Below, in pieces: positions 17,266 through 24,241 of a stretch of DNA of 64,000 nucleotides (position 1 is its first letter; every line of letters starts with the position of its first letter). The notes beneath the pieces are model-generated. The model did not search any database. It was not told the origin of the DNA and saw only the letters and a program-made list of their open reading frames with translations. Source of the DNA: CAYSAQ01 sp964429235 (GTDB lineage: Bacteria; Margulisbacteria; Riflemargulisbacteria; GWF2-35-9; DYQY01); the NCBI GenBank assembly GCA_964429235.1, contig CAYSAQ010000006.1, forward strand, positions 39,672 to 103,671. Reading direction: 5' to 3'. The translations under genes and the position numbers were made by a program.

Positions 17266-18513
17266 ATGCGATATAAAATCATATCAATAAACTATCAAGA
17301 TATAGCAACCAAAATTATTAAAAAAGCTATTCCTATAAGCATTCAGAATCTAGCAGAACATAGTGATAGGTTTATTATAGACCTCAAGGCTGATGGTCGA
17401 GAATTAGAATTAACTATAGCCAGGCTAAGCAAAGTAGGGTTAAAAATATCACCAAGACACAACAAGGCGATATCGCTCATATACGTAAAAAAAGCAGTAG
17501 CTTCTGATAATGACAAGATAAACAAAACCCTTGAATACCTTTTTGAAGTACTGAGCAGACCAATGATAATAGACGAAAGACCGTTATCTAGAATAGAAAA
17601 AAGAATATGGTATAGAAATAACATAAAACATAATAATGAATTATTTATGCTAATAAATAGCTCTAAAAGCAACGTAAATGACTTCGCGGGAGATGTTTTG
17701 AGGAATATTTTTTATCTTAACACCCATATAGGGAATCCTCACGAAGAAACAGTGGAAATAGCTTATGACAAAACATTAACTCTTACAAAAGCACTATCAC
17801 AAGAGCCTACATTACTAGAAAGCATAGGCATATCTTTGGAAATAGAAGCTACTTTAATAGAGATGCTAATGAGCATGAAAAATAAAACAAATACTACAAA
17901 TTATCAAAAACTAGCCAACGATATAATCAAAAATACTCAACCAGTAACAGTGACTGATCTAAGAGAAAACCACTCATATATATTTGATTTTGCCAGTGAA
18001 GAAGAAATCCAGTATTTTGTAGAACAACTCAATATTACTGAAACAAAAATAGTCCCAAGCAGATATCCAAATATTGAAAAAGAATTTCCAATAAGAAAAC
18101 TTCAAAATGTGTTTAAAAAATTAAGTGGCAGCAACCTGAGTATGCTTCAAGAAATAATAAAAACAATGAACAAACCAATCCTGTTTGATGACCATTTCTC
18201 TACACATGGGGAAAGAAGAAAATGGCACAAGGAACACAATAATAACAACAGGATACTCTATAAGTTTACTATATCTACAAAAGTTGGCATAAACAACTTT
18301 AGTGCAGGATTAACACTACTTCTATCTTTATTTGAAAATTTAGAGGCAAAAGATAAGCTTATACCTCAGATAAAAGATGCAAGAGAATATATATTAATTA
18401 AAGTCAAAGAATTAGGGCTAACACCGACTCTAGCAAAAAAATTAGAAGTAGTTTTAGAAATAGAAGATATCATGATAGAACTTTTTAACGAATGGTCTTC
18501 TGCAGATAATTAA
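17266..18513 (+). CDS. Hypothetical protein with two-fold internal duplication
   Basis: Not recognised. It is 415 residues, Lys/Asn/Ile-rich, with no signal peptide or membrane helix. The halves (about 10-210 and 220-410) are diverged copies. N-L-A-E-H-S-D-R-F-I-I-D-L matches D-L-R-E-N-H-S-Y-I-F-D-F. R-P-M-I-I-D-E with R-I-W-Y-R-N-N matches K-P-I-L-F-D-D with R-K-W-H-K-E-H, and V-N-D-F-A-G matches I-N-N-F-S-A-G. S-L-E-I-E-A-T-L-I-E-M-L matches V-L-E-I-E-D-I-M-I-E-L-F. The ATG follows an alternating TA tract with no ribosome binding site, and the frame has no other start codon upstream. It is divergent from the GT-C gene and ends 10 nt short of tRNA-His on the opposite strand. Confidence 0.65.
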   Translation: MRYKIISINYQDIATKIIKKAIPISIQNLAEHSDRFIIDLKADGRELELTIARLSKVGLKISPRHNKAISLIYVKKAVASDNDKINKTLEYLFEVLSRPMIIDERPLSRIEKRIWYRNNIKHNNELFMLINSSKSNVNDFAGDVLRNIFYLNTHIGNPHEETVEIAYDKTLTLTKALSQEPTLLESIGISLEIEATLIEMLMSMKNKTNTTNYQKLANDIIKNTQPVTVTDLRENHSYIFDFASEEEIQYFVEQLNITETKIVPSRYPNIEKEFPIRKLQNVFKKLSGSNLSMLQEIIKTMNKPILFDDHFSTHGERRKWHKEHNNNNRILYKFTISTKVGINNFSAGLTLLLSLFENLEAKDKLIPQIKDAREYILIKVKELGLTPTLAKKLEVVLEIEDIMIELFNEWSSADN

Positions 18514-18523
18514 TTGAAAAAAA

Positions 18524-18600
18524 TGGGGTGATTGATGGGGTTTGAACCCACGACAACCGGAATCACAATCCGGGGCTCTACCAACTGAGCTACAACCACC
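18524..18600 (-). tRNA. tRNA-His(GTG)
   Basis: Anticodon stem CCGGA/TCCGG around loop TTGTGAT gives anticodon GTG. It shows the tRNA-His hallmark of an extra 5' G (position -1, base 18600) facing discriminator C73. CCA is encoded and is followed by a T7 run (18517-18523), which with the tRNA stem could terminate transcription of the tRNA cluster. Confidence 0.95.
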
Positions 18601-18668
18601 ATATTTTTTTAATCCACAATTATGTGGCCTGCCACTCGAAGCTCTTTTGCTATGCAAAAGGCGTAGTG

Positions 18669-18745
18669 TGGTGCGCCCGATACGATTCGAACGTATGGCC
18701 TACGGCTTAGAAGGCCGTTGCTCTATCCAGCTGAGCTACGGGCGC
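18669..18745 (-). tRNA. tRNA-Arg(TCT)
   Basis: Acceptor GCGCCCG/CGGGCGC, anticodon stem ACGGC/GCCGT with loop CTTCTAA, giving anticodon TCT (reading AGA). CCA is encoded. It differs from tRNA-Arg(TCG) at 14577-14653 at only four positions, two of which are a compensated base pair. Confidence 0.95.
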
Positions 18746-18778
18746 ATTAAAAAACAATTGCTCCAACCTAAAAAAGAT

Positions 18779-18854
18779 TGGAGCGGGAGACCAGGTTCGA
18801 ACCGGCGACATTCAGCTTGGAAGGCTGACGCTCTACCAACTGAGCTACTCCCGC
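18779..18854 (-). tRNA. tRNA-Gly(TCC)
   Basis: Acceptor GCGGGAG/CTCCCGC, anticodon stem TCAGC/GCTGA with loop CTTCCAA, giving anticodon TCC. CCA is encoded. It is the first gene of the Gly-Arg-His cluster on the minus strand. Confidence 0.95.
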
Positions 18855-18907
18855 ATAACACCTCGTGACTTAACGAACTAATCCGTTAATCAAACTAGGC
18901 GAACAAT

Positions 18908-18935
18908 ATTATAACATGTATCGCTGATTTGAAAA
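18908..18935 (-). promoter_or_regulatory. Promoter of the tRNA-Gly/Arg/His cluster
   Basis: Minus strand: -35 TTTTCA (18930-18935), a 16-nt spacer and extended -10 TGTTATAAT (18908-18916). It lies about 50 nt ahead of tRNA-Gly. The 18855-19135 interval otherwise holds only this promoter, the trpB tail relic and the start signals of the 158-aa gene. Confidence 0.6.
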
Positions 18936-18948
18936 TACTCAAATCATC

Positions 18949-18987
18949 TTATACTTTTGGCAAGTTTGCTAACGCAGCTTTAACTGC
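18949..18987 (-). pseudogene. Relic of the 3' end of trpB
   Basis: On the minus strand this 39-nt piece translates to A-V-K-A-A-L-A-N-L-P-K-V-stop, identical to the last 12 residues and stop of the intact trpB at 19609. All five nucleotide differences are synonymous (including TAA for TAG). The reading frame is closed by a TGA just upstream and no further trpB similarity is evident, apart from a few bases matching the T-S-H-A-V-K-A-A codons of trpB. It is probably the remnant of an old duplicate or of a deletion. Confidence 0.6.
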
Positions 18988-19135
18988 ATGAGCTTTTCAA
19001 AAGGAGTTTGACTGTTACCTCTAGCAATCCCAAGGATTACGAAGGTGCCTCGTCTCCCGCTAAATTATCTAAAATCAATACAACCAGCTCTCATCATTAT
19101 GTTTAAAGATCACCCATCCTGGGCATAAAATTATT

Positions 19136-19612
19136 ATGCGAAAAAAAACAATATCATTAGATAATGATCCAAATAAATACATGGGTAAAACTATTATTAA
19201 TAACCTTAAAGTGCCTACAAAAACAATAATTGATAAACGTAGTCAAATTATACCAAATAATCATATTGGAAGAGGAACCTGTGAAGATTTAGCCGACCAC
19301 TTTCGCGATCTTTTTCCAGAATTAGAATTAGTTTACATTATTGATAAAGAAGGAAACATAGTCCATGTGTATTTAGAAAGCACTGACTGCACACCTCCTG
19401 ATGAAGCTATTGTTGTAGATCCATCGGCTGGACAATTCCCACTTGATAATGAATTACATAAAAAAATGCAACTTGGTTTCTATGATTCAAAAGCTAAATA
19501 CTTTGCTAAAGGACATACTGGCCATAAGCTTAAAACTGTCGACAAAGAACACGAATTTACTATAATCAAAAACCCTTCTGATGAAGAATTAAAAAGATTA
19601 GTTACTGGCTAA
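19136..19612 (+). CDS. Hypothetical protein with papain-fold-like Cys-His-Asp pattern
   Basis: A 158-residue protein not assigned to a named family. The order G-R-G-T-C-E-D-L-A-D-H (Cys near residue 49), V-H-V-Y-L-E (His near 80) and V-V-D-P-S-A-G-Q-F (Asp near 101) matches the Cys/His/Asp triad spacing of papain-like or transglutaminase-like toxin and deamidase domains. This is an inference from motif order only. There is no signal peptide. There is no ribosome binding site; a TTTAAA-18-TAAAAT promoter (19102-19131) ends 4 nt before the ATG, which suggests a leaderless mRNA. Its stop overlaps the convergent trpB stop by 4 nt. Confidence 0.6.
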   Translation: MRKKTISLDNDPNKYMGKTIINNLKVPTKTIIDKRSQIIPNNHIGRGTCEDLADHFRDLFPELELVYIIDKEGNIVHVYLESTDCTPPDEAIVVDPSAGQFPLDNELHKKMQLGFYDSKAKYFAKGHTGHKLKTVDKEHEFTIIKNPSDEELKRLVTG

Positions 19613-20961
19613 ACCTTAGGCAAGTTTGCTAACGCAGCCTTAACTGCTGATTCTGGATACTCATAATCAATTAATTCATTTTCGAAATACTTCTGATAAG
19701 AACTCATATCAAAATGACCATGACCAGAACAATTAAATAAAATTGTTCTTTCTTTACCTTCTTCTTTTGCAAGTAATGCTTCATCTATTGCAGCTTTCAC
19801 CGCATGAGATGTCTCTGGTGCAATTATAACACCTTCAGTTTTTGCAAAAAGCATAGCAGCATCAAACACTTCATTTTGATGATAAGCTCTTGGATCTACT
19901 AATCCATCTTTTACCATCTTAGATACGATTGGAGACATTCCATGATATCTAAGACCACCAGCATGAATAGCAGGAGGAACAAAATCATGCCCTAATGTAT
20001 GCATTTTAATTACAGGCGACATTTTTGCAGTATCACCATAGTCGTAAGCATAGAGCCCCCTAGTAAGTGTAGGACAAGCATGTGGCTCTACAGCAACTAG
20101 TTTAGGATTATGAGTGCCATGAATCTTATCATAGGCAAATGGCGCAGCGATTCCACCAAAGTTAGAACCTCCTCCTACACAACCAATAACAACATCAGGA
20201 TAATCCCCAACTTTCTTAAGTTGTTCCTTTGACTCAAGACCAATAACAGTTTGATGTAAAATAACATGGTTAAGAACTGAACCTAGAGCATAATTTGTAT
20301 CTTTATTTTGCAAAGCAATTTCTACTGCTTCACTAATAGCTATTCCCAATGAACCAGGACAAGCAGGATCCTTTTCTAAGATAGCTCTACCTGCTACAGT
20401 TGTATTTGATGGAGAAGAAATGCACTTCCCTCCCCAAGTTTGCATCATAAGCCTTCTTGCTGGTTTTAAATCATAGCTGCATTTCACCATGTATACCAAA
20501 ACTTCAATCCCAAACAAACTTCCAGCTAAACTAAGAGAACTACCCCACTGCCCAGCACCCGTTTCAGTACTAAGTTTGTTGATACCCTCTTTTTTATTAT
20601 AATAAGCTTGAGCAATAGCTGTATTCGGTTTATGCGATCCAGCTGGAGATACTCCTTCCCATTTATAATAAATCTTAGCAGGTGTTCCAAGTGCCTTTTC
20701 AAGAGCAGTTGCACGAATAAGTGGAGACGGTCTCCATATTGCTAACTTATCCATAATATCTTCAGGAATATCTATCCATCTCTCTTGTGACATTTCTTGT
20801 TCTATAAGAGCATTTGGAAATATTGCAGCTAAGTCTTCAGGGCCTGCTGGCTTTAATGTGCCTGGATGAAGTGGAGGATCAAGAGGACCACTGAGGTCTG
20901 CTTGAATATTGTACCATTTCTTTGGCATCTCTTTTTCTGTTAATAAAATCTTTTTTTGCAT
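19609..20961 (-). CDS. trpB: Tryptophan synthase beta chain, TrpB2 type
   Basis: A PLP enzyme of about 450 residues in the longer TrpB2 group. The PLP lysine lies in G-S-H-K-P-N-T-A near residue 108, followed by T-E-T-G-A-G-Q-W-G. The phosphate loop C-V-G-G-G-S-N-F and the C-terminal N-C-S-G-H-G-H-F-D are conserved. It condenses indole with serine; TrpB2 proteins often act without TrpA, and no trpA is present here. I chose the ATG at 20961, 8 nt after AGGAG; a GTG three codons earlier abuts that site and is too close. It ends in a 4-nt overlap with the convergent 158-aa gene. Confidence 0.9.
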   Translation of the reverse strand: MQKKILLTEKEMPKKWYNIQADLSGPLDPPLHPGTLKPAGPEDLAAIFPNALIEQEMSQERWIDIPEDIMDKLAIWRPSPLIRATALEKALGTPAKIYYKWEGVSPAGSHKPNTAIAQAYYNKKEGINKLSTETGAGQWGSSLSLAGSLFGIEVLVYMVKCSYDLKPARRLMMQTWGGKCISSPSNTTVAGRAILEKDPACPGSLGIAISEAVEIALQNKDTNYALGSVLNHVILHQTVIGLESKEQLKKVGDYPDVVIGCVGGGSNFGGIAAPFAYDKIHGTHNPKLVAVEPHACPTLTRGLYAYDYGDTAKMSPVIKMHTLGHDFVPPAIHAGGLRYHGMSPIVSKMVKDGLVDPRAYHQNEVFDAAMLFAKTEGVIIAPETSHAVKAAIDEALLAKEEGKERTILFNCSGHGHFDMSSYQKYFENELIDYEYPESAVKAALANLPKV

Positions 20962-21055
20962 GAAGATCACTCCTAATTATGTATTTCTATCTATGTTACT
21001 TCTGATAGTATCATTTGTCTAGAAAACTAAGTGTTAATAATTGAAAAAAGCACTC

Positions 21056-21084
21056 TTGCCAATATCTCTGTTTATAGATACAAT
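21056..21084 (+). promoter_or_regulatory. Promoter of tRNA-Pro
   Basis: -35 TTGCCA (21056-21061), a 17-nt spacer and -10 TACAAT (21079-21084), 24 nt ahead of the tRNA-Pro 5' end. Confidence 0.6.
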
Positions 21085-21108
21085 TACTTAGCGTTTTTTA
21101 AACGAAGT

Positions 21109-21186
21109 CGGGGCATAGCGCAGTCCGGTTAGCGCACCTGTTTTGGGAACAGGGGGCCGCAAGTTCGAATCTTGCTGCCCCGACCA
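21109..21186 (+). tRNA. tRNA-Pro(TGG)
   Basis: Acceptor CGGGGCA/TGCCCCG, anticodon stem CCTGT/ACAGG with loop TTTGGGA giving anticodon TGG, T-loop TTCGAAT, encoded CCA. It is the only plus-strand tRNA in the window. Confidence 0.95.
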
Positions 21187-21254
21187 TTTTAAAAAACATA
21201 CTCCATAATCAATAATTATTCATAAAAAAAGAACTATAGCTTCTTATTGTTTTA

Positions 21255-21286
21255 CTCTCCCTCTTGAGAGGGAGCCGGAGGGTGTG
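21255..21286 (+). repeat. Palindromic intergenic element, copy left of the assembly gap
   Basis: An 8-bp hairpin (CTCCCTCT/AGAGGGAG) followed by GCCGGAGGGTGTG. It lies within the 55-nt block 21247-21301 that is repeated exactly at 21402-21456. It belongs to the CCCTCC-stem-palindrome family seen elsewhere in the window. Confidence 0.6.
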
Positions 21287-21301
21287 TATACTAACCCTAT
21301 G

Positions 21302-21401
21302 NNNNNNNNNNNNNNNNNNNNNNNNNNNNNNNNNNNNNNNNNNNNNNNNNNNNNNNNNNNNNNNNNNNNNNNNNNNNNNNNNNNNNNNNNNNNNNNNNNN
21401 N
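21302..21401. other. Assembly gap (100 Ns) flanked by a 55-nt exact duplication
   Basis: One hundred Ns, a conventional scaffold filler length. The 55 nt before the gap (21247-21301) equal the 55 nt after it (21402-21456). Either the two contig ends simply overlap and there is no missing sequence, or a repeat lies within the gap. Confidence 0.95.
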
Positions 21402-21409
21402 TTGTTTTA

Positions 21410-21441
21410 CTCTCCCTCTTGAGAGGGAGCCGGAGGGTGTG
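21410..21441 (+). repeat. Palindromic intergenic element, copy right of the assembly gap
   Basis: Identical to 21255-21286. The loop of its hairpin contains TTGAGA, which with TATACT at 21442-21447 and a 17-nt spacer forms a promoter for the RsbT-like gene. Confidence 0.65.
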
Positions 21442-21447
21442 TATACT
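21419..21447 (+). promoter_or_regulatory. Promoter of the RsbT-like gene, built into the palindromic element
   Basis: -35 TTGAGA (21419-21424), a 17-nt spacer and -10 TATACT (21442-21447), only 6 nt from the ATG at 21454. No ribosome binding site fits that ATG, so the mRNA is probably leaderless. Confidence 0.55.
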
Positions 21448-21453
21448 AACCCT

Positions 21454-22026
21454 ATGGATTCAATAACAATTCAAATACCAGCTTTGAACGGAAGTTCACC
21501 AAAAAAGTTCATGGAACACGGTAAAGAACTATTACCTTCTATTGAAAAAATACTACCAATCAGCAAATATCACACAAAAACAGCAACTACTATTATTGCC
21601 ATGATTGCTGAAAATAACAAACACACAAGCAATAGCCCTATCAACATTAAAATAAACGCTAATGAACTAAGAATATTAATAACAGCAACAGACGAAGGCC
21701 CTGGTTTCAAACACGATATACTCAAAAGCACACAAGAAAAATTCTCAACAGAAACTGGCAGTTTAGGCAAAGGATTAATATCACTTATCCGAATGATTAT
21801 TTCTTGTAGGGGTGAAATATTAATACAAAATAATAAAACAAATAATGGATATTGTTTCAAAGAATCTAGTGTCTTAACTGGCGTTCAATTAGATAGCAGA
21901 ATTTCCGCTATAAAGACTTTTGCAAATACGAATACAAATGGTACGTTAATAAAAATAATGATACCGACACAAAGCTTAAGAAAAGATACTAGTTCTATAA
22001 ACCTGGACTCTTATGTTCAGTGGTGA
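21454..22026 (+). CDS. RsbT/RsbW-like GHKL-fold ATPase (anti-sigma or switch kinase type)
   Basis: About 190 residues. It has a degenerate N box (A-M-I-A-E-N-N-K-H-T), the G1 box D-E-G-P-G-F, an F-S-T-E-T-G-S-L-G-K-G-L segment corresponding to the RsbT F-S-T-S-G-G-L-G-x-G-L motif, and a final G-T-L-I-K-I strand. There is no histidine phosphoacceptor domain and no membrane helix, so it resembles RsbT/RsbW serine kinases that bind sigma factors or partners rather than a sensor kinase. A GTG at 21439 would extend it by five codons into the palindromic repeat. I prefer the ATG at 21454 because the promoter sits 6 nt upstream. A palindromic element begins immediately after its TGA, and it converges on the chemoreceptor gene. 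Confidence 0.65.
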   Translation: MDSITIQIPALNGSSPKKFMEHGKELLPSIEKILPISKYHTKTATTIIAMIAENNKHTSNSPINIKINANELRILITATDEGPGFKHDILKSTQEKFSTETGSLGKGLISLIRMIISCRGEILIQNNKTNNGYCFKESSVLTGVQLDSRISAIKTFANTNTNGTLIKIMIPTQSLRKDTSSINLDSYVQW

Positions 22027-22096
22027 CCTCACCCGCTGATAATTATAAAATTTCTTAAAACATTAATCTATCAGCACCCTCTCCTAAAAGAGAGTG
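22027..22096 (+). repeat. Double-palindrome intergenic element abutting the RsbT-like stop codon
   Basis: Starts at the base after the TGA: CCTCACCC, then a GCTGATA/TATCAGC stem with a long AT-rich loop, then ACCCTCTCCTAAAAGAGAG. It has the same plan as the other elements (C-rich tract, variable stem, palindrome). It may act as a terminator. Confidence 0.55.
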
Positions 22097-22133
22097 TTTA
22101 GTTAATATCCTATATAAACGAATTATTCATAAA

Positions 22134-22205
22134 CCTTCTCCCTTTAGGAGAAGGTGGCTTGTTCCATATATTTTCAATAATCTCAATTATTTAAGCCGGA
22201 TGAGG
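22134..22205 (-). repeat. Double-palindrome intergenic element abutting the chemoreceptor stop codon
   Basis: On the minus strand it starts at the base after the chemoreceptor TAA: CCTCATCC, a GGCTT/AAGCC stem with a long AT-rich loop, then ACCTTCTCCTAAAGGGAGAAGG. It mirrors the element at 22027-22096, so both convergent genes end directly in a copy. Confidence 0.55.
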
Positions 22206-24212
22206 TTAGCTTTCTAAAGTTTCCTGCAACTTTCTAGAAAGATCTCTAATATTATGAATTAATTTAACATTCATATCTGTAACCTGAGTAAGATCAAAAG
22301 CAGAAACCGAAACTTCTTCTGCAATAGAATTATTATCATGAGCAATATTTTCAACTTCTTTTGTTTCTAATAACATCTGCCCGGTACTTGATTCTATTAG
22401 ATCCAACTCCTCAATACTCTTAGTAAATATCGCAGATACATCTTTAGAACTATCTGCTATAGCCTTAGATGAATCAGCTAATGATTTGATAGAAATAGAA
22501 TTTTCATCAACTGATGCGAACAACTGTTCTGTTATACTCATTACATTATCAAAACTACTGGACATAGTTTCAGTCGAACTATAGATGTTTTCCACCATAC
22601 TAACAGTATTATCAACTGCATCAATAATATTTAATAATGCAACTTTTGCATTCTCAGTCTGAGTAACTCCATGCTCTACCTGTTCATTACTCTTATCCAT
22701 AGAATCTGCTGCTTCTTTAGTGATATTTTGAATTGTATAAAGTAAATCAGCTATCTCTTTTGTAGCTTTGCCAGATTTCTCAGCAAGCTTTCTTACCTCA
22801 TCCGCAACAACAACGAAACCAACACCAGCTTCTCCTGCTCTAGCAGCTTCAATAGCTGCATTAAGTGCAAGTAAGTTTGTCTGATCTGCTATATCATCGA
22901 TAATATCAATAATATCTTGTATTCTCCTTGAATACTGAGCTAAATCACTAATTTTAGAAGATGAATTAAGTACTATTGTTTTGATGTCAGACATCTCTCT
23001 ATATATATTCTCTACGCTAATCTTCCCTTTTTCTGCAACTTCAGATGAGGCAATAGAACTATTATAAACATGCTTAGTGTTATCTTTAATCTGATTAACT
23101 GCTTCCAATGTTCCTTTCATGTTCTCACTTGTAAGCTCAATCTTATCTCTTTGTATCTGAGCATTCTCATTTAAGGCTTGAATAAGCTGATTTGTATTTT
23201 GTAAGACTGTTGTATTGTTCTGCACACTTTGGTTTTGAACTTTCACATTGTCATTAATATTAGTAACACTAAGGCCTACCTGAGCTATTGCACCCCCAAC
23301 TGTAGTCAATCGTTCAGTCTGCGACATAGCACCTTTTGCTACCTCAAGTAATGCCGTTGTTAGTTTATGAAATCTTGAAGATATTTCTTTAACATTCTTT
23401 TCTAGAGAGTCCAAATTGTTATGTAAATCATCAGATAAACTACTAGACCTTGTAACAAAGTCTTGGAAATATTCAACTAATCTTAAATATTCTTTTTTCA
23501 CTGGAAGGAATGTGCCGAACAACTCAACTTTAGGATTGTACCCAACAACATTATCACATAAAGATGTCATCTCCTTTGATAAATTAGCGACATCATGCGC
23601 TACTCTTCTTCTCCTAATAACAACAAAAGAAACAATTGCTAAAATATAACCAATCCCAGAAACAAATAGTAATAACACAAACAAAATGTGATTACTAGGA
23701 ATATCCTCCAACATAGAGTCAGTACCTACAACAATATCTCCTACTACTTTTGCAACAGCTACCTTTCTTACTACAGTATCTTTATCTAATGAAGAAGAAT
23801 AAACAATATCAGCTGATTGTTCTTCTATTGCTATGTCCAGTAAATTATTAAGGAAAGGGATGCCTTTTTGATCTTTAAACTCTGACAATGAAATCTTTGT
23901 TATATAATAATCTAGTGGATGATATAACATGTTTTTAGACATATCTGCTACCCAAAAATACTTATCACCAGATTTAAAATCTTTTATTAACTGTACCTTG
24001 TCTTCAGTAGAATCAATCTTTTCTAAAACATTTGCTAATGAATCTAACTGTTCATGAACTTTACTTTTAACTATATCATCAACATTTACATTATCTGAAT
24101 TAAGTAAGTTAATAGAAACCATCCCTGTCATAACAACAGATACAGCCATTAATAAAAATGGAATAAGGTAACAAGCTATTCGTCTTTTAAGGACTTTTTT
24201 AATAATTGACAC
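22206..24212 (-). CDS. Methyl-accepting chemotaxis protein with extracytoplasmic Cache-like domain
   Basis: A 668-residue chemoreceptor. The first membrane helix spans residues about 12-36. Residues about 40-180 form a small Cache-type sensor with the motif K-Y-F-W-V-A-D and M-L-Y-H-P. A second membrane helix spans about 183-207, then a HAMP-like linker and a long coiled coil follow. The hairpin tip Q-T-N-L-L-A-L-N-A-A-I-E-A-A-R-A-G-E near residue 455 is the conserved CheA/CheW-binding region, and V-V-A-D-E-V-R-K-L-A-E follows. It senses a small external ligand and controls a CheA kinase encoded elsewhere. The GTG start follows a GGGGGG ribosome binding site. It is last in the yebC-holA-smr-rmlD run. 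Confidence 0.93.
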   Translation of the reverse strand: MSIIKKVLKRRIACYLIPFLLMAVSVVMTGMVSINLLNSDNVNVDDIVKSKVHEQLDSLANVLEKIDSTEDKVQLIKDFKSGDKYFWVADMSKNMLYHPLDYYITKISLSEFKDQKGIPFLNNLLDIAIEEQSADIVYSSSLDKDTVVRKVAVAKVVGDIVVGTDSMLEDIPSNHILFVLLLFVSGIGYILAIVSFVVIRRRRVAHDVANLSKEMTSLCDNVVGYNPKVELFGTFLPVKKEYLRLVEYFQDFVTRSSSLSDDLHNNLDSLEKNVKEISSRFHKLTTALLEVAKGAMSQTERLTTVGGAIAQVGLSVTNINDNVKVQNQSVQNNTTVLQNTNQLIQALNENAQIQRDKIELTSENMKGTLEAVNQIKDNTKHVYNSSIASSEVAEKGKISVENIYREMSDIKTIVLNSSSKISDLAQYSRRIQDIIDIIDDIADQTNLLALNAAIEAARAGEAGVGFVVVADEVRKLAEKSGKATKEIADLLYTIQNITKEAADSMDKSNEQVEHGVTQTENAKVALLNIIDAVDNTVSMVENIYSSTETMSSSFDNVMSITEQLFASVDENSISIKSLADSSKAIADSSKDVSAIFTKSIEELDLIESSTGQMLLETKEVENIAHDNNSIAEEVSVSAFDLTQVTDMNVKLIHNIRDLSRKLQETLES

Positions 24213-24241
24213 TAATCCCCCCAGATCAATAAAATCTATAT

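Noticed and set aside
18454..18868. Short frames on both strands within the tRNA cluster
   Set aside because: They read across tRNA-His, tRNA-Arg and tRNA-Gly and have no independent support.
18855..19090. Possible tmRNA on the minus strand
   Set aside because: The A-L-A-like coding stretch is the trpB C-terminus, and no tRNA-Ala-like acceptor pair with G-U is present at the ends.
21284..21466. Open frame running through the N block
   Set aside because: Its middle is undetermined sequence; it is a product of the gap and the duplicated 55-nt flanks.
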